Source: a virus
DNA length: 42,304 nt
Direction: 5' to 3' (one strand)
Virus record (IMG/VR): IMGVR_UViG_3300033150_001419
Location: 1 to 42,304 of that record
The stretch's first letter is position 1. Each line of letters begins with the position of its first letter. The translations under genes and the position numbers were made by a program. The notes beneath the pieces were generated by a model. That model saw only the letters and a list, made by a program, of their open reading frames with translations. It made no database searches and was not told the origin of the DNA. Shown here piece after piece: positions 32,298 to 39,316 of this stretch.

Positions 32298-32561
32298 TTA
32301 ATCTTTCTCCCATGGATTTCCTCCCCGCAGATCCTCAAAATCTTCGGGCTCAACCGCATACCAGACTCTACAAGGCTGTATTACCCAATACTCGCCCTCT
32401 TCCGGCTCATCAGTTATTAGCTGGGGTTCCTGGAACAGCGGACACCAGTCACCGCAGGAAATAGGGTTAGAATCAAATGGGCAAGTTTGTGCCTTCCATT
32501 GCTTCTTCCTGGTCCCACGCTCAAACCACAGGTTCCCCTGCTCATCAATGCGTACTTTCAT
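32298..32561 (-). CDS. Cys-rich hypothetical protein
   Basis: 87 residues from ATG 32561 with aggaggaaggaacc upstream. Contains TCPFDSNPISCGDWCPLF (four-part Cys cluster, residues about 26-43), a likely metal site, followed by an acidic YWVIQPCRVWYAVEPEDFEDL stretch. Small phage proteins with CGDWCPLF are common near replication genes. Precise role unknown. Confidence 0.65.
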   Translation of the reverse strand: MKVRIDEQGNLWFERGTRKKQWKAQTCPFDSNPISCGDWCPLFQEPQLITDEPEEGEYWVIQPCRVWYAVEPEDFEDLRGGNPWEKD

Positions 32562-32576
32562 GGTTCCTTCCTCCTT

Positions 32577-33407
32577 TCACACGTTCCATAGCTCGCCTCT
32601 GGTTTTGGGTTTTTGCTGTTGGGGCGAAGCCCGCGCCTTGTCTTGCGCCCTGGACAGCCAAGAATTGATGTGCCGAAGGATCCCCCTGGAGGTTTTTCGG
32701 TTCTTGGGGTTGGCCAGGTTCCAGCCTTTGAGCTTTTTCAGTTCCCCCAGGATATCGACCGCAGGATAGAGGTCCGTCCACTCGTCGATCATCTGTTGCG
32801 TGACGGGATACTCTTGAGGCTTGCCGTCTCCGTTGCGGTGGATCAGGGGGATTGTGATAACGGGCTTTACGGGCGGGGACGGCGGCGCGGCGCGATCTTT
32901 ATCGCGTCGTGCAGACTTCAAAGAATCTCTATGGGTATTATTTATTAAATACCTAGGTACTGTCTCTTCTTTCTTTACATTCTTTACATTCTTGTTTGTG
33001 TTACTTGGTTGATACTTGGTTGTTACTTGGTTGTTACTTGGTTGTTCCTTTGGTTGTTCCTCTTTAGTTAATTCAGATTGATATTTATCCCAATTACAGA
33101 TAGTTACGACACTATAATGGGTGTTACTTTGGATGTTCAAATTTTCAAGTTTTTTTAATTTCAACATGCGCTTATACGTAGATGTGGGTTTATCGCCTAA
33201 TTCCGCCGCTGCCTGGTTGCGTCCGAAGATAAACTGGCCCGGCTGAAGCTTAACTTCAGTTTGGCCTCGTCCTGTAGTAACAGTAACCCAACGCTCTTCA
33301 TGGCTAGCCTTCATCAAACACCAACTCCATAGCTGCCATAGGGCTTTGTTCTTAAAAATAGAAGTCCGAAGGCTTTTTCTGTAGAGTTTAACCCATCCAT
33401 CTTCCAT
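32577..33407 (-). CDS. Replication initiator-like protein (phage O / DnaD-type)
   Basis: 276 residues from ATG 33407 (MEDGWVKLYRKSL); an in-frame ATG at 33419 is possible but adds no homologous residues. The N-terminal 110 residues form a winged-helix domain (QFIFGRNQAAAELG...STYKRMLKLKKLENL), followed by a Lys/Gln/Asn/Thr linker and a C-terminal helix region (WTDLYPAVDILGELKKLKGWNLANPKNRKTSRGILRHINSWL) seen in phage replication proteins that recruit the DnaB helicase. The helicase is encoded 700 bases upstream in the same direction, with the cassette-like units between them. Confidence 0.7.
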   Translation of the reverse strand: MEDGWVKLYRKSLRTSIFKNKALWQLWSWCLMKASHEERWVTVTTGRGQTEVKLQPGQFIFGRNQAAAELGDKPTSTYKRMLKLKKLENLNIQSNTHYSVVTICNWDKYQSELTKEEQPKEQPSNNQVTTKYQPSNTNKNVKNVKKEETVPRYLINNTHRDSLKSARRDKDRAAPPSPPVKPVITIPLIHRNGDGKPQEYPVTQQMIDEWTDLYPAVDILGELKKLKGWNLANPKNRKTSRGILRHINSWLSRAQDKARASPQQQKPKTRGELWNV

Positions 33408-33457
33408 TGCTAATTCCATTCAACCACGAAGGGCCTGTGGGGGAAAGACAACCCGCC

Positions 33458-33512
33458 CCATAACGTTTTAGTTCAGCGGTACGAAGCATCCGTCCGAAAC
33501 GGCTTGTTAGCC
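33458..33512 (-). other. attC-like site after cassette unit B (degenerate)
   Basis: Read on the minus strand: GGCTAAC (33512-33506), then AAGCCG, a GGACGG-type inner arm, CCGCTGAA, and GTTATGG (33464-33458). Length 55 bp. The outer boxes pair except for one position and the inner arms only loosely. The ORF above ends inside it, as often happens in integron cassettes. Confidence 0.4.
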
Positions 33513-33721
33513 GACATTAAAAGCGGCTGTAGGGGTTTATTGAACGTCAACACATTGAGCCATATTCTTCCGCTGAACAAAATTTTCAGTCGTTCTCTAA
33601 TAGACGGCTTCCAACAGGTTATAATTTCACCATCTTCCATTTTTAGTGCTGGCAACGGCCTATATTCTGGCTGATTTTCAGCATAGGTCACATTGCACTC
33701 TGGAAATTTTACGATGTCCAT
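33473..33721 (-). CDS. Conserved small phage protein (cassette unit B)
   Basis: 82 residues from ATG 33721 behind gaaaggaaaaat. It starts MDIVKFPECNVTYAENQPEYRPLPA and continues CWKPSIRERLKILFSGRIWLNVLTFNKPLQP, a small conserved phage protein of unknown role (the PEYRPLPA...CW-x-x-[ST]-x-x-ER...GRIWL pattern is characteristic). The start lies 19 bases after a GTTAGCC box and the stop falls inside an attC-like site, so it has the form of an integron gene cassette. Confidence 0.65.
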   Translation of the reverse strand: MDIVKFPECNVTYAENQPEYRPLPALKMEDGEIITCWKPSIRERLKILFSGRIWLNVLTFNKPLQPLLMSANKPFRTDASYR

Positions 33722-33733
33722 ATTTTTCCTTTC

Positions 33734-33792
33734 GGCTAACGCTGAGGGTGAGCGGACGCTGAAAAACGCGCCGCTCACCCCGCTTGTTAGCC
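33734..33792 (-). other. attC-like site (59 bp) between cassette units A and B
   Basis: Perfect nested inverted repeat. Plus strand: GGCTAAC, 5-base spacer, GGGTGAGCGG, 15-base loop, CCGCTCACCC, 5-base spacer, GTTAGCC. The outer 7-bp boxes and the inner 10-bp arms pair fully, with unpaired spacers between them, which is the attC plan (R, spacer, L). The box GTTAGCC differs from the usual GTTRRRY at one base, matched by the complementary change in the other box. Confidence 0.55.
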
Positions 33793-33805
33793 ACCTGTTA
33801 TGAGT

Positions 33806-34027
33806 TTAGAACATTGCCTTTTCGGAATTAGTCACTTCCCGATAGGCAGTTTCAAATGTTTCTTTTGGAGACCACGACGTGTATCCATCTGGATATTTCA
33901 CGAGGTATCCGGGCCGTGTTTCACGATTTGATACGTCCTGCCCCTTGAAGTCTTTAAGGAAAGAACATTCGTCAAGGGGGTAAGCAGCGATGATCTTTGA
34001 TCCGATGTACAACTTTTCTTCTGGCAT
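33806..34027 (-). CDS. Conserved small phage protein (cassette unit A)
   Basis: 73 residues from ATG 34027 behind aaaggagtc. Reads KLYIGSKIIAAYPLDECSFLKDF, then DVSNRETRPGYLVKYPDGYTSWSPKETFETAYR. This YPDGY-x-SWSPK family occurs in many phages; function unknown. A GTTAGCC box lies 24 bases upstream and an attC-like hairpin starts 13 bases after the stop. Confidence 0.65.
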   Translation of the reverse strand: MPEEKLYIGSKIIAAYPLDECSFLKDFKGQDVSNRETRPGYLVKYPDGYTSWSPKETFETAYREVTNSEKAMF

Positions 34028-34050
34028 AATGACTCCTTTCTTGTTTTGGT

Positions 34051-34057
34051 GGCTAAC
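34051..34057 (-). other. GTTAGCC box ahead of cassette unit A
   Basis: Third exact copy of the GTTAGCC box, oriented as the others. It interrupts a short open frame that starts at 34108 (MNRRHMQKKLREAHNRK) and overlaps the DnaB stop; this frame runs on in phase into unit A. It would be the upstream boundary of a 317-bp cassette (34056-33740). Confidence 0.4.
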
Positions 34058-34100
34058 CTTTCGATTATGGGCTTCCCGGAGCTTCTTTTGCATATGTCGT

Positions 34101-35816
34101 CTATTCATCCCAATACCGATCCGGATTCGCCCAGTCGTCGAGCTTTTGGGTCCAGCGATCAAACCGCAGCACAGTTTTCCATGTGCCTACATCCCGGCCT
34201 TTCAGTCCCGCCACTTCCATGGCCTCGGCCTCGTTGTCCTCACGATACAAGCCGATCACCACGTCGGCGTTCTCCTCCAGACGGCCGGAGTTATGGGTAA
34301 CAAGCCCATTTGCCAAGAAAGCTCCGGTAGCAGGGACATTGATATCCCAAACAGACTGAACGCCACTTGGCTCAATAGTTCGTATCGACTCAAATTGAAT
34401 ATCATTGTCGGCCCACAGCCGTGCAGTAGCTACCTTATCGTGGCCCTTTAAGCCTCCAAGGGGCACCCATCCACGTTCAGTAAGCACCGGATGGTTGGTT
34501 GTTCCGATGATTTCCCTCCCGGTTTGCGTAACGACTCGCAAAGTTGGCTTTTGCCCCCGCCACCACTTGCGCCTCACCTCCGCCATTGTAACCCGCATTT
34601 CTTTTTGGTTGTACGCAAGGATGACTTGTCCCGGCTTAACGTCTCCCAATGTAACCGGACACCCGCTTATGGCGTCTATCAGCATGGTTCCACCCACAAG
34701 ACATTCCCTCATGTCACTTAGCATGGGCCGCCTGTTGGACCGCGCCTCGACAGCTCGGTTGAGCTGGCAGAGGATCACGACAGGGACCTTGAGATCCTTT
34801 GCAAGACTCGTAAGCATTTCGGAGATGTACCCAAGCTCCAGGTGTTGGCTCTGGTGGCGTTTCAGGCTGCTCATCCGGATGATATGATCGACAAAGATAC
34901 AGCTTACAGGCATTTCAAAATGGATTGCTTCGGATATCGCCTGCAAGTTTTCGATTTTTTTGTATTTTGGTTTGTCGATGATGATAAGGCGGGAGGAGGA
35001 GATGGCATCGCACGTCTTGATGAGCCTTGACCACTGGCCATCCTCGATGTTGCCGCTGCGGATCCGGGAGAGCCAAATCGCCGACCGGGCCGACAGCCTT
35101 CTCCTGGTGAGAGCCTTGGCGTTGGATTCCAAAGCGAAAAACAGAGCATGCCCAGGCTCATGATCCGCTATATGGTCCGCCATGGTGAGGGCCAGAGCGG
35201 TCTTTCCCACGGAGGGCCTTGCGATGATATACACCGTGGTTTCGGGCTCCAGGCCGCCCATGTGATGGTCGATGTTGCCAAGACCCGTGAGGATGCCGGG
35301 GTTTGTTTTCCCCTCTGCTCGCCGCCGCTCGATGTCCCTGTAGACCTCATTGACCAGGGAGCTTGGCGGGAGCCAATCCTCGCCGGTGGTCTGGGCCTCG
35401 ATGGCCTGGATGGAGGATCTGAGGCCCGACAGAACGCCGTCCACTTCGGATGCGGCATCGGTGGCGTGGGCCATAGCCTCGTGGCAAGCCCGGATGATAC
35501 GCCTGCGCTTTGCCATCTCCTTGACTTGCCGGAGATGGTAGTCGATGGCTGTAGCGGTGGGAATCTCGGCGGCCAAATCGAAGATGTACTCGGCCTTGAT
35601 TTTCCCCTTGCCGGATAGCTTGTCGACCGCCTCCGTCACGGCCAGAGGGTCCCCGACAGGGGCCGATTGGAGGGCCTCCCATATCAGGGCATGCTTCCGG
35701 GAATAAAAATCCCCTGGAGCCAAGCTCTTGGTGGCCCTGGCCCGTGCCCCGGCGTCCAGGATACAGGCCCCGAGGACGTAGCGCTCGGAGTCTACGCAGC
35801 TTGGGAGTTCCGGCAT
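34101..35816 (-). CDS. dnaB: DnaB-type replicative helicase carrying a mini-intein
   Basis: 571 residues as translated; 433 after intein removal. N-terminal DnaB domain (VLGACILDAG...FYSRKHALIWEA), Walker A ARPSVGKTAL (about 199-208), Walker B SCIFVDHI (about 305-312), then LCQLNRAVEARSNRRPMLSDMRE. The intein (372-509) sits after this Glu, and the helicase continues SGRLEENADVVIGLYR, the normal DnaB motif. The intein begins with Cys and ends His-Asn before Ser. The helicase unwinds DNA at the phage fork. Its first bases overlap the gene upstream by 25 bases. Confidence 0.9.
   Translation of the reverse strand: MPELPSCVDSERYVLGACILDAGARARATKSLAPGDFYSRKHALIWEALQSAPVGDPLAVTEAVDKLSGKGKIKAEYIFDLAAEIPTATAIDYHLRQVKEMAKRRRIIRACHEAMAHATDAASEVDGVLSGLRSSIQAIEAQTTGEDWLPPSSLVNEVYRDIERRRAEGKTNPGILTGLGNIDHHMGGLEPETTVYIIARPSVGKTALALTMADHIADHEPGHALFFALESNAKALTRRRLSARSAIWLSRIRSGNIEDGQWSRLIKTCDAISSSRLIIIDKPKYKKIENLQAISEAIHFEMPVSCIFVDHIIRMSSLKRHQSQHLELGYISEMLTSLAKDLKVPVVILCQLNRAVEARSNRRPMLSDMRECLVGGTMLIDAISGCPVTLGDVKPGQVILAYNQKEMRVTMAEVRRKWWRGQKPTLRVVTQTGREIIGTTNHPVLTERGWVPLGGLKGHDKVATARLWADNDIQFESIRTIEPSGVQSVWDINVPATGAFLANGLVTHNSGRLEENADVVIGLYREDNEAEAMEVAGLKGRDVGTWKTVLRFDRWTQKLDDWANPDRYWDE
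34290..34703 (-). other. Mini-intein in DnaB, 138 residues
   Basis: Residues 372-509 of the translated helicase. Block A: CLVGGTMLI with Cys1. Block B: GTTNHPVLT (the T-x-x-H motif). Block F/G: VWDINVPATGAFLANGLVTHN, ending His-Asn, followed by Ser+1 of the C-extein. No homing-endonuclease domain (no LAGLIDADG pair) and almost no linker, so it is near the minimum size for splicing. The site splits LS-D-MRE from SG, inside the conserved DnaB motif near the nucleotide site, a usual intein position. Confidence 0.9.
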
Positions 35817-35986
35817 ATCTCCAGCTCCATCTCCAACCTGCGTTTACTCCGACTTACCCGAGCGATGGTTTTGGTGATGGACAGCCTCTTCTCCTCGGCC
35901 TCTGCAAGGTCTCTCCTCAACAACCCCAAGGCTTGGCCCAAAAGATGGATACGACGTTCTAGTTCTTCATACGGCGTTAGAGTCAT
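35792..35986 (-). CDS. Small coiled-coil protein upstream of DnaB
   Basis: 64 residues from ATG 35986 (MTLTPYEELERRIHLLGQALGLLRRDLAEAEEKRL), with ggaggggatgtc upstream. Almost wholly one or two helices with heptad Leu, so likely a coiled-coil partner of the helicase or initiator. Its start overlaps the previous stop (ATGA) and its end overlaps the helicase start by 25 bases. Confidence 0.65.
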   Translation of the reverse strand: MTLTPYEELERRIHLLGQALGLLRRDLAEAEEKRLSITKTIARVSRSKRRLEMELEICRNSQAA

Positions 35987-36243
35987 GACATCCCCTCCCG
36001 GCATCCCAGGCATGGCTTGAGTTCGGGCTCCACATACCGCCCTTGAGCCATAGCCTTGGTCCTGCGCCGCTCGCATGCCGACCGGAGCATCCGGCAAGCA
36101 TACCGGGGGCAATAGACACCCTCGGGGCCGTTGAGGAGCCTGTCCGCCTCCGCCCGGTCATAGACAAGCGGCTTGGGTAAGGGTCGGAGCATGGGGTCGG
36201 GATTGTCGGTGATTTTGAACGAAAGAAAGACTTCGGCAATCAT
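35983..36243 (-). CDS. Cys-rich zinc-finger-like small phage protein
   Basis: 86 residues from ATG 36243 (strong site aggaggtacccc). Cys at YCPRYACRMLRSAC and at CLGC near the C-terminus, spaced like a four-Cys zinc site with basic residues between (ERRRTKAMAQGR). Similar small proteins sit beside replication genes in many phages and may touch DNA. First well-supported gene of the DnaB group. Confidence 0.7.
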   Translation of the reverse strand: MIAEVFLSFKITDNPDPMLRPLPKPLVYDRAEADRLLNGPEGVYCPRYACRMLRSACERRRTKAMAQGRYVEPELKPCLGCREGMS

Positions 36244-36445
36244 GGGGTACCTCCTGCGGGTTTGCTTTGGGTTATGGCCCGCCCTCGCCCGAAGGCCCCG
36301 CTCCAGGGCTCGGGGGGCCTCTCTCTATCCCGGCTCTCATCCCTCCTCTCGTGCCGTTTGGGGGGGGGCTGGTAAGGATTCCGGAGTTGCCATGCCTACG
36401 AGGTACAAGGTGAGGCTTTTTAGGTGGACTAACCAACGAAAACTG
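36244..36445. other. 202-bp G+C-rich spacer
   Basis: No gene or clear promoter seen. It contains G/C-rich runs (for example nine G near 36361-36369) and a possible stem CCGAAGGCCCC...GGGGGGCC near 36289-36322. It separates the repressor from the replication group, so read-through from the repressor promoter may be attenuated here. Confidence 0.4.
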
Positions 36446-36841
36446 CTACTCGATTTCGCAGATTGATTTGCAGATCCGCGCCTTCTTGGAGTCTCTCATC
36501 AAGGCCAGAATGAGTTTTTCATTGGCCTGTATCCAGGACGTCATCCGAAGCCGCTCAATCTGCTCCTCGCTGAATTTTTTCCCGCTCTTTTCCTCCACCT
36601 GCTTGTAAGTCAAGGCCAGACCTCCAATAAGTTTGTTGAAATAATAGTGGGACACATCCCTGGCAATGCCGGGGGAATGACGGTCTTTAAGCCCACACGC
36701 CTTGGCAAATTCCGCCCATCGTTGGGGATCCAGGCCGCATTTCTGCATCCATTCGCCCTTCCGTAGCCCTTGGGCTTGGGCTTCCTCCCATAAAAAAGGA
36801 AAGTATTCGTTGAAATTTATCTCGGGTTTTTTGGAGTCCAT
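36446..36841 (-). CDS. Phage repressor-like DNA-binding protein
   Basis: 131 residues from ATG 36841. Two helix-turn-helix-like segments are visible (EAQAQGLRKGEWMQKCGLDPQRWAEF, residues about 18-43, and LALTYKQVEEKSGKKFSEEQIERL, about 78-101). It has no RecA-type self-cleavage domain. It is transcribed away from the exonuclease/annealase group and faces an operator region with three copies of GCCACCC. The predicted -10 lies 7 bases from the ATG and there is no ribosome site, so the message looks leaderless, as for lambda cI. Confidence 0.65.
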   Translation of the reverse strand: MDSKKPEINFNEYFPFLWEEAQAQGLRKGEWMQKCGLDPQRWAEFAKACGLKDRHSPGIARDVSHYYFNKLIGGLALTYKQVEEKSGKKFSEEQIERLRMTSWIQANEKLILALMRDSKKARICKSICEIE

Positions 36842-36847
36842 GGCGCA

Positions 36848-36876
36848 TAGATATCAAAAATTGCCACCCGTGTCAA
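36848..36876 (-). promoter_or_regulatory. Repressor promoter (leftward), likely leaderless transcript
   Basis: On the minus strand TTGACA (36876-36871), 17-bp spacer, TATCTA (36853-36848). The spacer contains an operator copy. The start point would fall at about 36841, on the A of the repressor ATG. Confidence 0.6.
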
Positions 36877-36933
36877 TAATAAAAAATAAACTGCCACCCA
36901 TAAAATTTTTTTCTTGACACAGTTTGCCACCCA
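36861..36933. promoter_or_regulatory. Three operator copies, TTGCCACCC type
   Basis: Copies at 36861-36870 (TTGCCACCCG), 36891-36900 (CTGCCACCCA) and 36924-36933 (TTGCCACCCA), all in one orientation and 30 and 33 bp apart, about three helical turns each. Copy 1 lies in the spacer of the leftward promoter, copy 3 in the spacer of the rightward promoter, copy 2 between them. Copy 1 is part of an imperfect 16-bp dyad (TTGCCAC-CC-GTGTCAA). Confidence 0.6.
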
Positions 36934-36942
36934 TGGTATTTT
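36914..36942 (+). promoter_or_regulatory. Early rightward promoter of the recombination operon
   Basis: TTGACA (36914-36919), 17-bp spacer, TATTTT (36937-36942). The operator copy 3 lies exactly between the two elements. Start expected near 36949, then an SD-led gene at 36975. Confidence 0.65.
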
Positions 36943-36974
36943 GTCACAAACTTGATATCCAATGGAGGCTCGCC

Positions 36975-37115
36975 ATGGTCGAACTACCAACATGGGTTCA
37001 AATAATAACTGCTCTGTGGCCATACATCGGCCCCGTAATCGCGGGTATCGCCTGCGTAGCGGCCCTCAGGGCATTCTTGGCGATCTTCAGGGAGGACGAC
37101 GACGACAATGAATGA
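36975..37115 (+). CDS. 46-residue membrane protein
   Basis: ATG 36975 with ggaggctcgcc upstream. MVELPTWVQIITALWPYIGPVIAGIACVAALRAFLAIF (read in two halves) is one or two membrane segments followed by an acidic tail (REDDDDNE). First gene after the early promoter. Size and place recall small early phage membrane proteins that alter the host envelope or block other phages; this is inference only. Confidence 0.55.
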   Translation: MVELPTWVQIITALWPYIGPVIAGIACVAALRAFLAIFREDDDDNE

Positions 37116-37278
37116 TTGCAAGTATCGCAACTGGAGGAATGGGAATTTTTGCTGGAAATACCCGGAGCATGGTCCCTTCTGCCCGTACAGGCAGGATGAA
37201 GTGGAAAGATGCTCAGGGTATCAACCTCGTGAGGAGGAGAAGCATGGACCGCAAAGAGTGGCTGAAAGAACGACATAA
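37108..37278 (+). CDS. 56-residue Cys-rich protein
   Basis: Starts at ATG 37108 (MNDCKYRNWRNGNFCW), overlapping the end of the previous gene by 8 bases, and ends at 37278 inside the start of the exonuclease gene. Four Cys with CPY and CSGY spacing suggest a small metal-bound fold. Similar CKYRNWRNG proteins occur in phages. No known function. Confidence 0.6.
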   Translation: MNDCKYRNWRNGNFCWKYPEHGPFCPYRQDEVERCSGYQPREEEKHGPQRVAERTT

Positions 37279-38182
37279 GGGTCTCGGGGGCTCGGACTCC
37301 CCCGTGGTTTTGGGTGTCAACCCCTGGAAGAAACCCGTGGACCTGTGGGCCGAAAAGCGGGGGCTAATAGAAGACGACCAGGAACCTTCCCCCGCGATGC
37401 GGAGAGGCACGGCCCTTGAGCCTATTGTCGCGGACATGTATACGCAAGCCGCAGGTGTTACAACCGCTGTGGAGCCGGAAATCCTGGTGCATCCTGAACA
37501 TCCGTGGATGCTGGCCAACATCGACCGGCACATCCTCACCCCGCCCGACAACCCCGGCGTTTTGGAAATCAAATGCCCCGGCATCAGCCGATTCGGCAAG
37601 ATCCAGCGCGGAGGACTGCCTGACTATTACCAGGTCCAGCTTCAGCATTATCTTGCCGTCACGGGCCGAAAATGGGGCGCATTCGCCGTGTTTAACGCCG
37701 AACGATGGGAGATGGTCTTCTTTAATGTGGACCGGGACCAGGAGATCATCGACCTTATCATCGCCAAGGACGCCGAGTTCTGGACGTTGGTGCAGACAGG
37801 AGAAGAACCGGCTCCAACCAAAGAGTCTCCGGTCCTGAATCTGCCCCCCACGGAGCCTGCCGAAGTCCTTACCCTGGACACCCCGGAATGGAAAATCGCG
37901 GTAGAACAGTACCGCGAAGCCAAGGCCTTGAGAGAAGAGGCCGAGGCCCTGGAGACTCAAGCCAAGCGGGAAATTCAAAGCATGCTTGAGGAGCACAACG
38001 CAGAGGTAGCCGAGGGCGCAGGCCTCCGGGTCTATTGGCGTGAGCAGGCGGGGCGCAGGTTTGTCGACAGCAAAAAGCTCAAGGCCCTGTACCCCGATAT
38101 CTATAACCAGGTCCTGAAACAGGGAAAACCCTATCGCGCCTTTAGGGCCTACATCCTCAAGGAGGTAAGCGACGATGAGTAG
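37244..38182 (+). CDS. YqaJ-type phage exonuclease (lambda Exo fold)
   Basis: 312 residues from ATG 37244 with gaggaggaga upstream. GGSDSPVVLGVNPW (residues 15-28), AMRRGTALEPIV (51-62), NIDRHI with Asp94, and LEIKCPG with Glu108/Lys110 form the PD-(D/E)XK site, and YYQVQLQHYL follows: the YqaJ viral recombinase pattern. It resects double-stranded ends so that RecT can pair the single strand. Its stop overlaps the RecT start by 8 bases. A C-terminal charged helix region (REAKALREEAEALETQAKREI) is typical for YqaJ fusions. Confidence 0.85.
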   Translation: MDRKEWLKERHKGLGGSDSPVVLGVNPWKKPVDLWAEKRGLIEDDQEPSPAMRRGTALEPIVADMYTQAAGVTTAVEPEILVHPEHPWMLANIDRHILTPPDNPGVLEIKCPGISRFGKIQRGGLPDYYQVQLQHYLAVTGRKWGAFAVFNAERWEMVFFNVDRDQEIIDLIIAKDAEFWTLVQTGEEPAPTKESPVLNLPPTEPAEVLTLDTPEWKIAVEQYREAKALREEAEALETQAKREIQSMLEEHNAEVAEGAGLRVYWREQAGRRFVDSKKLKALYPDIYNQVLKQGKPYRAFRAYILKEVSDDE

Positions 38183-39290
38183 TCTACCCGCAGTCAACCG
38201 AGTCCAAACCATCAGGGATCTTCTTGCCAAGAGCAAGGGTCAAATCGCGGCGGCCTTGCCCCGCCACCTTACCCCGGACAGGATGCTTCGCATCGCCATG
38301 ACGAGCATCCAGAGCAACTACAGGCTCATGGAGTGCGACCCCAAGTCCCTCGTAGCCGCTGTGATGGAGGCATCGCAGTTAGGGCTTGAGCCCGACGGTG
38401 TCCTTGGAAGGGCTTACCTGATCCCGTACAAAGTCAAGGGCCAATACAAGGCTCAGCTTCAAATCGGATACAGGGGTTTCCTGGATCTCGCGCGAAGATC
38501 CGGCCAAGTAATCACGCTGTACGCCCACGTCGTCCATGAGAACGATGAGTGGGATTTTGAATACGGCCTGGAGCCCACCCTGCACCACAAGCCTACCAAG
38601 GACGATCCGGGAGAAATGGTGGGAGCCTATGCTGTCGTGCGTCTCAAGGATGGCGGATACGACTTCGAGTGGATGTGGCGACGTGAGATTGACGCCATCC
38701 GCAGATCCAGTAAAGCCGCCGGTGACGGCCCCTGGGTCACGCACTATGAGGAGATGGCAAAGAAGACGGTGATCCGCAGGCTTGCCAAACGGTTGCCCCT
38801 GAGCATCGAATTTCAACGAGCCGCCGTTGCGGACGAATACGCAGAGGCGGGCGTGTTCACGGAAGATGTGGTGGACATGACTACGGGTGAGGTGGTGGAC
38901 GTCCAAGCGAAGACAAAGATGAAGCTGGAGGCCCTCAAGGAGAAAATGAAACAGGACAATGTTTCCGAGCTTCCCGAACCACAGGAAGTTCCCTCCATCC
39001 GGGACGAGTTCATCAACCTCCGAAGCGCCGGTTTCGCCACATGGGTCTGGCAAAATCGCGACAGGCTCTCCCAGGCTTCCCCCGAAATCATCGAGGAAGC
39101 GCGCGAGAAGTGGAAGAAGTTCTACCCGCAAGACGCATTCCCTCTTGACAGGGACAAGGACGAAAAAGAGATCACCCAGGAACCCCCCGTCACGCTGATA
39201 TCCTGCCCCGATCTCGATGGCAAGGGACGGCCTGCTACCGACTGCGATGAGTGCAAGTATCGGGCGGGATGTCCTTCGTGGGACGAATAG
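38175..39290 (+). CDS. recT: RecT-family single-strand annealing protein
   Basis: 371 residues. N-terminal RecT core: LTPDRMLRIAMTSIQSN, SLVAAVMEASQLGLEPDG, AYLIPYKVKGQYKAQLQIGYRGFLDLARRSG, GAYAVVRLKDGG, and RRLAKRLPLS near residue 205, all in the expected order. A C-terminal extension ends CPDLDG...DCDECKYRAGCPSWDE, an added Cys4 knuckle not part of the usual core. It anneals complementary single strands after resection by the YqaJ exonuclease encoded just upstream. Confidence 0.9.
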   Translation: MSSLPAVNRVQTIRDLLAKSKGQIAAALPRHLTPDRMLRIAMTSIQSNYRLMECDPKSLVAAVMEASQLGLEPDGVLGRAYLIPYKVKGQYKAQLQIGYRGFLDLARRSGQVITLYAHVVHENDEWDFEYGLEPTLHHKPTKDDPGEMVGAYAVVRLKDGGYDFEWMWRREIDAIRRSSKAAGDGPWVTHYEEMAKKTVIRRLAKRLPLSIEFQRAAVADEYAEAGVFTEDVVDMTTGEVVDVQAKTKMKLEALKEKMKQDNVSELPEPQEVPSIRDEFINLRSAGFATWVWQNRDRLSQASPEIIEEAREKWKKFYPQDAFPLDRDKDEKEITQEPPVTLISCPDLDGKGRPATDCDECKYRAGCPSWDE

Positions 39291-39316
39291 ATGAATAAAT
39301 TACAGAGGTAATCAAA

